Numbered from the stretch's first letter, positions 10,145 through 22,689 are shown. The stretch is DNA of 64,000 bases from Petrosia ficiformis (GCA_947044365.1 OX345636.1:12667309-12731308); one strand, 5' to 3'. Translations and numbers: made by a program. The notes: generated from the letters alone by a model not told the origin.

Positions 10145-13100
10145 GCTTTTAGTTTAGTTACTTGGCATACTAACTAAAGATGCCCAATTTTCATTTCAGT
10201 TAGTTATAGCTATTGCAGTAGACTTTTAAGTTTAGTTAACTGAAAGTCATATAGCCTTACTAAAAGAGGTTTTTAGTTATAATTATAGTTAACTAAAACA
10301 TTAACACACACACACACACAACAATTTCTATGAAAGTTAAGGTAGCAATTATCAAACCTTGCATGCAGTTGTTTAACTAATATTATATTGCATGGTTAGA
10401 AGTTTCATACATGTTTATTTTAACTTCATTATTAACTAATCACTGTCATGAGTGGAATGATAATTATAGTAGGAGGACTTTCTGCTATAGTAAATTTACA
10501 TTCCTCATGACAGTTAGGTTTAAATTGTGTACTACTACAGTATGCTGTTAATGAATGTCAAAAGTAAACATATCAGAATACATCAATGTCGCATGGTAGA
10601 ATAAGTATGTGTTAATCTATGCATGGTAGAATAAGTATGTGTTAATCTATGCATGGTAGAATAAGGTTGTGTTAGTCTATGGATGAAAGGATAACTACAT
10701 GTTGGAGTGCACATATCAGAATAACTGTGTTAATCTATGCATGGTAGAAAGCGCAAAAAACACTGTTATTAATGGATTATTTTAACCCTCATTTGGTTTC
10801 AATTCCACGTGAATATAAATCAATGCTGATTTCTTTTTTTGCTAGGTAATGATTACAAGTAGCATAATTTATTTCTTTTCATCTTGATCTACAATGTATA
10901 TTGACTAGTATAAGGTACATGCTATAATAAAGAATACAATTTTACTTCAGTTATAAGCATGATTACTATACAGATGTACTATATCCATTGGGAACATAAA
11001 TTCCCATCATAAATATGATTATTATGTGCCTAATGGATAGTACATCTGTACTTCCTATTAGGAACAATAATAGAACAACAGAAAGTAAACATTGTATTTT
11101 CAATAAGAAATATAGTATAGGCTACTTCATATAGAACATATGTAAAAGCACTATTAAGCAGATGAAACTCATATAACCAATCAAATTGGTTAGAACAACC
11201 AATCAGTTTTTACAGCGAATCTAAATAGAAAGTGACAGTATCATATAGGTGTATATGTGAAAGCATGTACAGATATACACACATACACTTTTACATTACA
11301 CAGAAAACAATATTTGATATTCTCAATTAATAATAAATATTTTGTTACTATTTACTAACAGGGATGCATTTTTTTCATAAGCTGTTCTTCATGTCGTAAA
11401 CCCACACAACTACCTGAAACAGGAGCCAGAGACCTCCCTACTGCTTTCCTCATTAATAACTTACTGCAAATACAAGACAAACTAAAGAAAATGTCAAATG
11501 AGGACAATATGAAATGTAATATTCACCACGACCCTCTCAAGGTATATTGTGATACATGTGAGGAGCTTATCTGTAGAGATTGTACAGTTACTAAACAGCA
11601 TCGTAATCATGATTACAATCTTATTACCGAGTCCTACCCCAAACATTATCAACAGATAGAGGCTAACTTAACAACTGTGAAAAAGAAAGTAGCTGACATT
11701 AATACAGCACTCACTAATCTCATCACTCGAGAGAAGGAGGTCACCAAACAGGGAGAAGATGTCAAGAAAGAGATCCACACACAAGCTCAACTAATCACAA
11801 ACATAGTCCAACAGTCAGAGAGACAGTTAGTTCAGCAGGTAGATACTGCAGTACAACGGAAAATTCAATTGCTAATGAAACAGAGAGAAGAGGCAGAGAC
11901 AGTCCTGAACCAGCTGAAGGGTTGTGAAGAGTTTGTAGAACAAAGTATGAAGGTAGGGAGTCAACAACAAATATTGAGGGAGAAACAGAGTTTGGTACAA
12001 GTAATGGCAACAGTCAATCAAGATGTCAATCCCGTTGTTTATCATCCAATAGAGGCAGCAAATGTTATATTCATAAGGAGTCAGACATTGGTTGACATAC
12101 ACAAGGGTATAGGTGAGATTAAGTCCAAAACATTTGGAAAATCAGTTGTCATTAAGAATGCTTATTATGTTGATAAGAAAGCAACCGTCACTCTTAAACT
12201 CCAGACTCACGATGATTCTCCTTTCTCAATTCCTCTCTCCCTCATCTCTTGCATACTCTCTTCTGCAAGTGATAGTCAACTGATACCATGTGATATGAAT
12301 GAGATCCAGACAGGAATCTATGAAATAAGCTTTAGTCCACAAACCAGGGGAAAATATCAATTGATAGTAAAATTAGGAGGTGTGGATATTACTGGTAGTC
12401 CTTTTACTCTTTCTGTTGTCAGATCCCCTGAGAAGATAGGCAAGCCAGTGAATATTATATCAGGACTAGTCACACCAGTTGGTGTTGCAGTCACTCAGAA
12501 TGAAGAGATTATAGTAGTTGAAAGCAGAGACTATTGTGTAACAATACTGAACAAGGAAGGAAAGAAATTGAGGTCACTTGGAAAAGGCGAAACAAAGTAT
12601 ACTCTTAATTTCAAAACTCCTTGTGGAGTTGCCATATCTCATGACAGGCATATTTTAGTAACTGATCTTCATCAAATACGAAAACTAACATTTGAAGGTG
12701 ATCGTGTGCCATCATTTGGGGATCAATTAGGGAGTTATGGGTTTGATAATTTTTACTTAAATTGGCCTAGCAGTATCGCTGTTCATCCTACTACAGGACA
12801 GATATTCCTTGCTGATGAGGCTAACAATCGTATTCAAGTATTTAGTAATGACCTCACCTATTTGAATAGTTTTGGTCAGAGACATAAATCAATGTTTAAA
12901 TTTCCTTCTGATGTGACATTTGACAATGAAGGATATTTGTATGTTGTAGACAGAAATCATAGCCGTATCATAAAGCTCACATCAACAGGACAATATATCT
13001 CACAGATTGGTTCACAAGGATCTAATCCTGGTCAACTATTTTGTCCTTCATCCATTATCATAGATAATAATCTAGTGTACGTTACTGATTGGGGTAATGA

Positions 13101-13260
13101 TCGTATATCAATATTTGATACTAATGGATGTTTTATACATTGTTTTGGCAAGGAAGGTAGTGGAGAGGGAGAGTTTAATGGACCACGTGGAATAACAATA
13201 GATTCATTAGGAAATTTGTATGTTAGTGATGCAGGAAATAACAGACTAGTTATTTTTTAA
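9956..13260 (+). CDS. TRIM-type RING/B-box/coiled-coil/filamin/NHL protein
   Basis: Exons 9956-10108 and 11362-13260 join in phase 0 (CAG|GTAAAC; AACAG|GGATGC) to encode 683 residues. The RING finger has C19, C22, C34, H36, C39, C42, C59 and C62. The last pair is CSSC rather than the usual CPxC, but all ligands are present. B-box 2 has C103, H106, C114, C117, C122, C125, H131 and H134; there is no B-box 1. A coiled coil (about 150-270) follows, then a filamin domain (about 290-400) and six NHL repeats to the C-terminus. The predicted role is a cytoplasmic E3 ubiquitin ligase that recognises substrate or RNA through the propeller. The start MAEQSS is shared with the neighbour at 4269. No disabling change is seen. 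The first intron is 1253 bp against 80 bp in the neighbour. It is likely the most intact member of the cluster. Confidence 0.9.
10109..11361. repeat. Repeat-filled first intron
   Basis: The intron opens with a CA microsatellite (10112-10142) directly after the splice donor. A TTTTAGTTA-type repeat follows (10146-10310, related to 26935-27215 and 62345-62605). Next is a minisatellite of a 30-bp unit, with three adjacent copies of GCATGGTAGAATAAG from about 10590 and a weaker copy near 10737. A palindrome with arms at about 10971-10990 and 11033-11053 (ACAGATGTACTAT and ATAGTACATCTGT) comes last. I find no coding sequence. Confidence 0.7.
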
Positions 13261-14205
13261 TCGTGTATTTCTATTACATTATATTACCGACTTTCTTGAT
13301 GAATATTATCTTTTTTTGCGTACTTTTGATATTAATTAATTACAAAATTTTTAATGATACAATAATTAAACAGCAATAAAGTACACAGTGGTTATTTAGA
13401 AGGTAATCTTTTGATCAGTATGAAAATAGCCCATTTCTTATTGAAAACATTAATAAGAAGAGTACAATGTATAAACATAAAGATACAAATACAAGAGAAG
13501 CAACAAAACATTCTTAAACAATCAGTTGACCATGATCACAAATCCCCACTTTAGGTCCTGTTGGCTAAACACGCTCTGTTTGATACTATATTATACATGT
13601 AGTTACATGTAATTCAGCACTGTGTAATCTTAAAATCTATCTAGATAAAGTTTTAAAAGTTGCAAGCACAATTTTGGTTTTCTGATACAATCTTATACTA
13701 GTCTCATCTCCAGCCTCCCACGCTCTAAACAAGTGAAAAGGGGTATGATGACTTAGTCGAATTTCTTGGCAATTTTGATCAGTTATGTCATTGATGATGA
13801 TTAGTTGTGGGTAGAGTTTCATTAGCAGACAGACACCTGTACACTAAGTATATATATAACTGCAAGCTAATTTGATAGTTGACAGAAGGGAGACAATTTA
13901 GGTAAGTGGACAACGATTAGACAACGATTAGGCAACTATAACTTTGATAGCTTTTGCTTTGTACTACATCAATCCCCATAGGAACAGTAGTGTCAAGACG
14001 TTCAGCAAGCTTTCTTGATAGTTGACAGACATCAGACAATGCAGTCATGTGGGGGACAAAATTTTCATGCATTCTTATAACATCATGCTATGCAACAAGA
14101 AAGCGAGAAGTAAGATTAACTATAACTTCAAAGTGTTATATACCGATAAGCACCAATAGTTATTATAACACACATACATGTACATGTACTAATAAAACAA
14201 TTCTA
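13261..14205 (+). terminator. 3' flank with poly(A) signal, then unassigned sequence
   Basis: AATAAA at 13375-13380 lies 115 bp after the stop of the TRIM gene ending at 13260 and is the best candidate poly(A) signal. Beyond it, up to 14205, I see only AT-rich sequence with short direct repeats (GACAACGATTAG twice near 13910; GATAGTTGACAGA near 13876 and 14019). Confidence 0.45.
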
Positions 14206-14622
14206 TTTTTATGGCCTGTAGGGTCATCCTTTCCCACGGGTTCGATGTATGTTTATATATATACACTGTATATATGTTTGTGGCCACCTACGTGAGTATG
14301 CGTTGTATACGTAGTTAAGAAAGTACGCCACTCCGGGAGGCTTGGTCAACTAATGGGCGTGGCGTGTAAAAGAATGCGCGTTCAAGCTCTACAGACTAGC
14401 AGAAAGAAAGCTGTGTAGCTTACGTAGAAACTGGAACTAATAGCTAGCTATTCTACCTAAAATATAATCCTAAAGTTCTACGAGGTTCTTAAAAGGTAGA
14501 TAATCAAAATAATAACTACAATAGGCTGATGTGTTTCAGGCATGATAAAGTTACCCATGATTACTGAATGATGGACACCATAAAGCAGTCATAGGGATAC
14601 TTTTTTTCTCTATATATCTTGT
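14206..14622 (+). mobile_element. Dispersed MITE family A, copy 3 (near full length)
   Basis: This copy shows both ends: ATTTTTATGGCCTGTAGGGT at the left and AAAGCAGTCATAGGGATAC at the right. The right motif is the inverted complement of the ATCCCTATGATTGCTTT found at the left of better-preserved copies. The middle carries TATATATACACTGTATATA, GTATACGTAGTTAAG and AATAGCTAGCTATTCTACCT. No open frame is seen. Confidence 0.75.
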
Positions 14623-14672
14623 ACTACCATAATTATAAGGCATTAGGCTACTTTTGTAAAGGCGAAAGAGAA

Positions 14673-15611
14673 ATGGTTGTACAATCTTCTTCTACTACTC
14701 TTAAGGAACCTGACAATTAATAATAAACATATACAAATATTTAAAAATTTATTAACTTTGTACATGTAAGAAGCATAATGATTGCCCTTTCTAGATACCA
14801 ATTTTCAATTCGCATAGAATATAGCCAAATAGAAGGTAATCATATGATTATATATATTATTTACAAAACATGCTCTTCTGTTACAGATTTCACAAAACCT
14901 CAACAGTAACATAGACAGACAAACAGGACAAAGAAAACACAAAAATATCACAGTTTATGACAAGTAATAATAAATCAGTAGATAATTCCTGAATGATATA
15001 TAAGTATATGCACACATGTCACAGTAATATAGACAGACAAACAGGACAAAGAAAACACAAAGATATCACAGTTTATGACAAGTAATGATAAATCAGTAGA
15101 TAATTCCTGAATGATATATAAGTATATGCACACATGTCACAGCATGAAATTAGGAAACTTTCTAATCCTGTATTATACTTTATACGTAGTACAATACTGT
15201 ACTTTAAAATATTACAATTATTATTGTATTATGCTATACTCAAAAGTACTGCATTGTACTGTAATGTGTTGCATCTGACACAAGAGCCACAGACATCCAT
15301 ACCGCTTTCCTCATTGATAACTTCCTGCAAATACAAGAAAAACTTAAGCCAGTGTCACATGAAGTCGATATGGAATATGAAACTCATTATGACCCTCTCA
15401 AGATATGTATATTGTGAAACATGTGAGAAGCTTATATAGAGACACTGCACAACTACATGTAGTCAATGCCATCAAAATCACGAATATTAGCTCGTGACTA
15501 AATGTTATTGTGATGATCATCAACAGATAGAAGACATTGATACAGCTCTGACTAGCCTTTTCACTCGAGAAAGGCAGGACACAAAGCAGGGAGATCTCAA
15601 GAAAACAAGTG
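14673..15611 (+). pseudogene. Decayed TRIM-NHL gene (RING start and B-box pieces)
   Basis: A start like that of the paralogues (MVVQSSSTTLKEPDN) at 14673 meets a stop at once and the RING is absent. From about 15278 the paralogue sequence resumes at the splice-junction region (ACACAAGAGCCACAGACATC). It includes CTGCAAATACAAGAAAAACT and a damaged B-box 2 in which ETHYDPLK and YCETCEKLI are in different frames. It ends in the early coiled coil at about 15611, where a MITE family A copy begins. Several frameshifts, missing cysteines and loss of everything after the coiled coil make this a dead copy. Confidence 0.8.
14903..15142. repeat. Tandem duplication, two copies of 118 bp
   Basis: ACAGTAAYATAGACAGACAA begins at 14903 and again at 15021, followed by nearly identical sequence with few differences, ending at CACACATGTCACAG. 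It lies inside the decayed TRIM locus. Confidence 0.9.
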
Positions 15612-16103
15612 TATATATAGAAAATAACATCCCTATATTTGCGTTGTGATGACTATGTATTAAGCATTGCTGATGGCACTAGTGTCTCTACCTTTCTGTG
15701 TACTCGAAAGCTGGGGCCTGAAGACGTAAGTGTAAGCCTGATTGCCTTCTAAATACACAGATCTTTGATGAACTGTCCTTCAAGGTTCTAAATGATGACT
15801 TCCTCGTGTCTGAAACTCAACTTTTACTTGTTAAATATTCTTGCATAATATTTATACTGTTTCTCTGCTATATACAATAGTTATTAGCAGTTTTACATCC
15901 TTTCTGTAGCTTCCTGGCTGGTCTGTACGCGCGTTCTTTTACGTGCCACGCCCATTAATTGACCGAGCCCCCCAGGAATGACGCAACTTCCTTAACTACA
16001 TATACAACGCATAGTCGCTCAAGTGTAATATATATATTTATTATAATTATAGATTCAACCACGTGGAAAGCAATTATAGGGATGGCCCTACGGGCCATAA
16101 AAA
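15604..16103 (-). mobile_element. Dispersed MITE family A, copy 4
   Basis: It starts with AACAAGTGTATATATAGAAA and ends with GGAAAGCAATTATAGGGATG followed by GCCCTACGGGCCATAAAAA, a small palindrome typical of this end. TTAATTGACCGAGCCCCCC and CTACATATACAACGCATA identify the family. About 200 bp near 15650-15850 differ from other copies. Confidence 0.75.
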
Positions 16104-16339
16104 GCAGCACACAAGCCTCTCCTGACAATATATAACTACATTTAATTACACACTTCTGCAATTACTTCAAAAATTGTTATTAAATTTTCATTAGGTGAAG
16201 CTAAATACCTTTTACTACTTTATAGTTACTTTCACTGAATGATAACACCACAAAGTATTGGCTAATGTCGGATCCTACTAAATAATTTGTGTACATGTAT
16301 TAAGCATCAGTAAATTACTCGGTGCAAAATAATTACACA

Positions 16340-16515
16340 CATACACAATCAATGACACACCCATATCATAAATGACACACCCACACAATTAATGATACAC
16401 TCAAATCATGAATAACAAACCCATATAATGAATGACATACCTATATAAGGAATGACACACCCATATAATGAATAACACACCATAGTATGAATGACACTGC
16501 AGAATAATGAATTAA
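16340..16515. repeat. Minisatellite, unit about 20-22 bp
   Basis: The phrase AATGACACACCCATATAATG recurs with variations about eight times (AATGATACACTCAAATCATG, AATGACATACCTATATAAGG and so on). It sits about 240 bp upstream of the next TRIM start codon. Confidence 0.8.
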
Positions 16516-16751
16516 ATATTCATTAGGAGGATGTAAAATCCATATATGGTAAAAATATTTATAATAAAATAGGGTGTGTCATAACAACACTGTTAGTATC
16601 TGTGAAGCTAAGAAACATTGATCTGAGTACACACTAATATTATCAGTGAGTTTTATAAGCCATATATACTCATGTGATAGACACTGTTACCTAGCAACAC
16701 ACTGTTCACAATACATGTTTCACTTTTATATCTGCAGGACAAGTGAAAATA

Positions 16752-16918
16752 ATGGCTGCAAAATCTAATATTGCTCTGGAGGAACTTGATGAACAACTAA
16801 CTTGTAGTATTTGTTTGGATCAGTACATTAACCCGAAAACCTTACCCTGCTTACATAGTTTTTGTTTAAAATGTATAGAACAACTACCACAAGAACCACA
16901 GGTAATAATCACACACAT

Positions 16919-16955
<37 letters not shown>

Positions 16956-16971
16956 CAATGAGCACACCCAC

Positions 16972-17018
<47 letters not shown>

Positions 17019-20000
17019 CAGCAGCATCTGTAATAGTAATAGCCTTGCAATAATTTTAATTATTAATTAAAAACGCCCACCTAAGATTAATTAGGAGAGC
17101 ACATGTGTATAAGCACATGGTAGGTAAAGTTTTCAAGGGAGTAGGATCTTTTGTAATCTAGTAGGAATGGGCCATTGTTTGACTTCAGGGTTTTGTAAGT
17201 AAGTTATTATTACATGTATTTACTGGTGCATTGGTGAACAGGACTCTATAAGCATTTCCAGATACGGATAGAGAGGGGAGGGTTGGGATCCCACCAAGAT
17301 GTCTTTAACCCCCACTTCTGGTTCCCAAGGCCAGACTATCCCTGTCAAGAGTCTAGTAACATCAAAGCATCAAAGCATATGTGAATATGTTAAAAGTTAA
17401 GATTGTTAAATACTATTTATGAAAATATTTACAAACACAAATAAACCTGCCCATGTGACAGCACTGAAGGTTGTTCTACAGCCCCTAAAGCTGTTGAAAA
17501 AAGCTTTAAACTTAAGAAGCCCAACACTCATGCTAGCCTCGGGAGAGAAATATACTTCTCTGTGGGGAAAAGTCAGCTTCTGTGTTGTGAGCAGTAGACA
17601 GCACTCTTTGTTTTGGTTGGTATCAACCCAAGTGTACTAAGCCACCTCTGGTGCATCCAACCATACATTTTGTACATTGACCTTATTATCACACACACAC
17701 ACACACACACATATAAGCCTGCCTATGCAGTCAGAAAGTTCCTAACTACACAAGATAAATATATTGCTTGAAAAACATAAGTTGGGCGACATTCATTTTC
17801 ACAAAATTAAGCTGCAAGTTACACAAGGGATGTCTGCTCTGTTCTCTGTAAGGATGGACAAGTCCCCTGCCAACCAAAATTTTCTAATTTATTTCTAACA
17901 CACACACACAGAGTAAATAATCATAATTAGTGTTGCACCTATACAGCAATTTGCCTATATGCCTATATGCCTATATATTCATAATCCAAATTGCCTATAT
18001 GCAGATCCAATCTGATATTTTCTGTGTGAAATATATAGTTGTATTTATCTAGTTTACAACTGTTCACACATGGTATAATGTTAATTATTCTATTGTTCAT
18101 GTGCTCTACATTCAGCCCAAATTACATGTAGTTATAGGCATATTCAGCATTGGTTGCACATGCATGTATCTTCAGATTGTACTTGTGCAGTTTGACAATA
18201 ATGTGTCTACAAAGCCTGAAACATATTATGTAAGCTGTATAGGCAATGTATAGGCAATGCAGTTTCAATATAGGCACCTATTCAGATCCCTATTCTAGTA
18301 TAGGTGCAACCCTAATTATAATACATTAGATAGTGTATTTGAGGTTTCTAATTATTGAGGGCATAGCATGAAGTAATTAATGTTTTCCATAGAAAGTCAT
18401 GATACAGTATCAAACATGTTTAGATTATATTTACTACTTCGCTGGAAAGACCAAGTACATGTATTAAAAAAGCCATGTTATATTCTTCTTTAGTTGCGAC
18501 AAGGTGATCGATTGCATATTAAGTGGTGTTGTAGTCTCCAACGCAATACCAGCATCTCATTTAGCTCAGCTTTATAATGTTTGAATTCCAAACAGCTTAG
18601 AATTTTAGCTTGCTTAGTTGGATAGAAGGCTTTTAAGTAAGCCATAGCAGACGCCAAAGTCATTCTTTGTTTATTTAATTACTTCATGCTATGCTCTCAA
18701 TAATTAGACAAATACACTATCCGTATTATAATTAGGGTTGCACCTATACTAGAAAAGGGATCTGAATAGGCGCCTATTGAAGATATAGGCAGAGTATCAG
18801 TATAGGCAACTGCATTGCCTATACATTGCCTATACATTGCCTATACAGCTTACACAATATTTTTCAGGCTTTGTAGACACATTATTGTCAAACTGCACAA
18901 GTACAATCTGAAGATACATGTATGTGCAACCAATGCTGAATATGCCTGTAACTACATGTAATTTGGGCTGAATGTAGAGCACATGAACAATAGAATAATT
19001 AACATTATACCAAAGTGTGAATAGTTGTAACAGTGTAATTTATTCTTTACATTGCCAAATCTGGGGGGGGGGCATGGCCCCCCTGGCCCCCCTGGTTCCA
19101 CCGCCTATGTATTAGTAGAAAACTTCAAAATGAGTACTATTCACAAGTGGAGTAGTCAGCGAGAAATGCCCACACTTCAGCAACTTTCTCAATAGTCTCT
19201 TTCCAAAAAAGGAAGTCACCTTTTGTCTCAAGTAAGGAATGTACTCCAGGTGTTGGTATACAATTGCCACAAGTGTGAAATTATGAATATCATTTTTTAA
19301 TGGAGAGTCCAGAACCCGTAGCTTATTCTTTAACAGTAGAGATATGTACAACAGCCCTTTAGCATTTCAGCAATAATTAATCATGAAATGTTCCCGAGAT
19401 TACAGTCTGGCCTTCTTCTTGCAGAATGGTAGGTTTATGCTAGATTATAAACAATGATAATGGGTGGGTCATGCCAGATTACAATAATATTATCCTATTT
19501 TTCTGTTACAAGTGAGCACTCTATTTTTTGATTTTCAAATCAACAAAACAGCATGTATTGAGTCACACGCTCCCTAGATTCACGTTATTTAATGATATTC
19601 AGTTTCCAAGACAGATATTTCTACCAACACCTGTGGCACATTCCTTAATGGGGACAAAAGGTGCAAGACAATTCGCCAGACTCTTTGGCGAGTCAGGGGA
19701 CAAGACTAAGTTTGATTGCTAAAAAAAATATTTGTTGTATGACATTCCTATAGCAACATTGAAACGGGTTTACTTACAGGTTTACTTATCAGATTGTAGC
19801 ATTTTAATGGACAATAATCTAACTCCATCTCTTATACATTATCCTATTTATTTACTAACAGGGAGGCATGTATTTCATAAGCTGTCCTTCATGTCGTAAA
19901 CCTACACAACTACCTGAAGCAGGAGCCACAGTCTTTCCTACTGCTTTCCTCATTAATAGCCTTCTGCAACTACAAAACAAACTTAAGACAGTGTCACACG

Positions 20001-21736
20001 AAGTTGGTATGGAATGTGAGATTCATCATGACCCTCTTAGGGTATATTGTGAAACATGTCAAGAGCTTATCTGTCGAGATTGTACGATTAGTCAACGTCA
20101 TCAAAATCACAAACACAAGCTCGTTACTGAATGTTATGTTGATCATCATCAAGAGATAGAGGCCAACCTTACAACAGTGAAAACGAATATAGCTAAAATT
20201 AAAGCAGCTCGGACTAACTTTGTCACCCAAGAGATTGAGGTCACAAAGCAGGGAGAAGATGTCAAGAAAGAGATTCACACACAAGCTCAACTAATCGTTT
20301 ACTTAGTGCAAAAGTCAGAGAGACAGTTAGTTCAACAGGTAGACACTGCAGTACAACAGAAGATACATTTACTAACAAAACAGAGAGAAGAGGCAGAGAC
20401 AGTCCTGAACCAGCTGGAGGATTGTGAGGAGTTTGTAGAACAGAATCTGAAAGTAGGAAGTCAACAACAGGTATTGAAGGAGAAACGAAATATGATACAA
20501 GTAATGGCCACAGTCAATAAAGATATCAAGCCTTTTGTTTTGGAGGAGGCCAACATCACATTCATTAGGAATCAGGCATTGGTTGATAAATATGAGGGTA
20601 TTGGTGAGTTAAAGTCCAAAAAAATTGGTAAATCAGTTATTGTCAAAAGTGCCTGCCAGAATAAGAAATCAACAATCACTCTCCACTTCCAGACTCATGA
20701 TGGAAGTCCCTTCTCGGTTCCTCTCTCCCTCATGTCTTGTGAACTCTCTTCAGCTAGTGATAGTCAACTTGTAGCATGTGATATCAATGAAACACAGTCA
20801 GGAAACTATAACATAAGTTTTACTCCACGTACCAGAGAGAAACATCAGTTGATATTACAATTAGAAGGCATTGATGTTCCTGGTAGTTCCTTAACTCTCT
20901 CCCCTGAGATGAGAGGTAAACCAGTGAATATTATGTCAGGGCTCAATAGACCATGGGGTGTAGCAGTCACTAAGTACGAAGAGATTGTAGTAGCTGAGTA
21001 TGGTGCCCATTGTATCACAGTACTAAACAAGGAGGGAAATAAAGTGTCGTTTGGAACAAAGGGAACGAAGAAAGGTCAATTCATGTATCCCTACGGAGTA
21101 GCAATATCTCGTGATGGACATATTTTAGTAACTGATGAACATCGACTACAGAAACTAACATTTGAAGGTCATTGTGTGAAGTCAGTTGGAAGTAGCGAAC
21201 CAGGCAACGGTCATCTTCAGTTTAACACTCCTATGGGTATTACAGTTCATTCAGGAAAAATATATGTTGCAGATAGGAATAATCATCGTATTCAAGTTCT
21301 AACCAATGACCTCATTTTTATTGCATCTAGATCTAATAGTTTGGGTATGAACAGTCCAGTACCAGAAAGTTTCGATTGTCCATGTGATGTGACATTTGAT
21401 AATGAAGGATATTTGTATGTTGTAGATCATCATAATCACTGCATCAAGAAATTTACCTCGTCACGGCAATATATCGCAAAGTTTGGCTCAAAAGGATCTA
21501 ATCCTGGTCAACTCAAAGATCCTACTTCCATCACAATAGATAATAATCTAGTCTATGTTAGCGAGTATGGTAATAATCGCATCTCAATATTTGACACTAA
21601 TGGATGTTTTATACATTGTCTCAGTAAAAGGGGGAAGGGAAATGGAGAGATCATTCAATCATTTGGTATAACAATAGACTCATTAGGTAACTTGTATGTT
21701 AGTGACCATGGCAACAACAGACTAGTTGTTTTGTAA
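16752..21736 (+). CDS. TRIM-type RING/B-box/coiled-coil/filamin/NHL protein
   Basis: Exons 16752-16901 and 19862-21736 join in phase 0 to give 674 residues. RING ligands are C18, C21, C33, H35, C38, C41, C58 and C61 (CPSC). One B-box 2 (CEIHHDPLRVYC ... CRDC ... HQNH), a coiled coil, a filamin domain (with the shortened PGSSLTL end) and six NHL repeats follow. The B-box 1 is absent, as in the other clustered copies. The start is the ATG of MAAKSN; an upstream GTG is ignored. Splice sites are CAG|GTAATA and AACAG|GGAGGC. The first intron is 2960 bp and holds CA repeats and a large inverted repeat. The fifth NHL repeat keeps the family core YGNNRISIFDT. The gene looks functional, with a predicted role as an E3 ligase and adaptor like its neighbours. 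Confidence 0.9.
16910..17012. repeat. CA/CACACA microsatellites after the splice donor
   Basis: Two long (CA)n tracts (about 16915-16952 and 16972-17018) start within 15 bases of the donor site of the RING exon. A further short run occurs at 17691-17712. Confidence 0.95.
17928..18313. mobile_element. MITE with GTTGCACCTATA ends
   Basis: The sequence AGTGTTGCACCTATAC at the left is mirrored by GTATAGGTGCAACCCTAAT at the right, a terminal inverted repeat of about 13 bp. The inside repeats TTGCCTATA many times. A second, truncated and inverted copy lies in the right arm of the surrounding large inverted repeat. Confidence 0.65.
18051..19031. repeat. Large inverted repeat with about 330-bp arms
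   Basis: The left arm 18051-18379 and right arm 18676-19031 are inverted complements over nearly their full length, separated by 296 bp. Matching marker pairs are AGGGCATAGCATGAAGTAAT with ATTACTTCATGCTATGCTCT, and CACATTCAGCCCAAATTAC-like text with its complement near 18955. The arms extend past the ends of the MITE inside them, so the whole segment was duplicated in inverted form. Confidence 0.85.
19032..19861. other. Rest of the TRIM intron
   Basis: A GC hairpin (G-run then CATGG then C-runs, 19060-19090) resembles the end of a hAT-type MITE. The rest up to the acceptor at 19861 is unassigned. The open frame of 64 codons at 19528-19722 shows no family similarity that I recognise. Confidence 0.4.
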
Positions 21737-21755
21737 ATCTATTTTAAACATGTAG

Positions 21756-21845
21756 TTCTAATGATATTATTATTATTATTATTATTATTATCATTATTAT
21801 TATTATTATTATTACTCTTATTGATTACCACTATTATTATGATGC
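21756..21845. repeat. ATT trinucleotide microsatellite
   Basis: An (ATT)n tract with a few interruptions lies 20 bp after the stop codon of the TRIM gene, inside its probable 3' UTR. Confidence 0.9.
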
Positions 21846-21898
21846 TGAATTTGAATATTTATAAATTCACAATTATTATGTTAACCTTGAATTCTTAT

Positions 21899-22411
21899 TT
21901 TCTATGGCCCACAGGCCCTACCCATATCCCAATGATTACTTTCAACGGGAATTAATGTACGTACATGTATAGAGTATAGCAGGATATTTTTGTGGGGTAT
22001 AATTTTCGTGTTTTCTATGATACAAAGCCATAACACAAATATTCAACTCACGAAAATTTAACAAACAAATTTTGGTGTTGTCATGGGTGAAGTTTGAGCA
22101 ATATCGATCAAAAAGTGAAATTTTCACTGATGAAAATGGAATACCAATCAAAACATGAATTATATATTAGACCTCACGAAAATATCCTGCTATACGATAA
22201 TCTTATTTATTAATCTATATGTCTGTGTCACATGTGTTGTACACATAGTTATGGAAGTTGGATCATTCTGGGGTGCTGCTTAATTAATGGGCGTGGCGCT
22301 CAAGCCCTACAGACCAGGAGGAAGGAAGTTGCTAGTAGCTTACGTAGAAACTGGAACTGATAGCTATTCCAGCTGAGATATATTCCTAAAGTTCTACAAG
22401 ATTCTTTAAAA
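21899..22411 (+). mobile_element. Dispersed MITE family A, copy 5 (right end truncated)
   Basis: It begins TCTATGGCCCACAGGCCCTA, a small palindrome like other copies, and keeps GTTGTACACATAGTTATGGA, TTAATTAATGGGCGTGGCG and ACGTAGAAACTGGAACTGAT. Between 21970 and 22190 it carries an inverted pair (AGCAGGATATTTT and AATATCCTGCT) absent from other copies. That pair suggests a nested insertion of roughly 220 bp. Confidence 0.65.
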
Positions 22412-22689
22412 TTAAAGTAGACATGTTAGTGTTTAGTGTTTGTTTTCAATGTTGAGGTGAGATTAGCTAAGCATTAGTATTGTTAAATGGCTTTACTGCT
22501 GATGTTCTGGTGAACTCCTAACATGGTTCCTGATGGAACATGCATAGTGGCTACCTGGTGTGTGTTCGATACCACTCGTTCAGTAAATAACTCGGTTTTA
22601 ACTATTAATATTATTTACAGTAGTATTGTATACATGTACGTAATAGATTATAAGTGCCAGCTAATATACTGTAATGCCATTTACTGTAG

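Noticed and set aside
16862..17053. Open frame encoding a His-Thr repeat
   Set aside because: It is the translation of the CA microsatellite in the intron of the TRIM gene; no start context or family.
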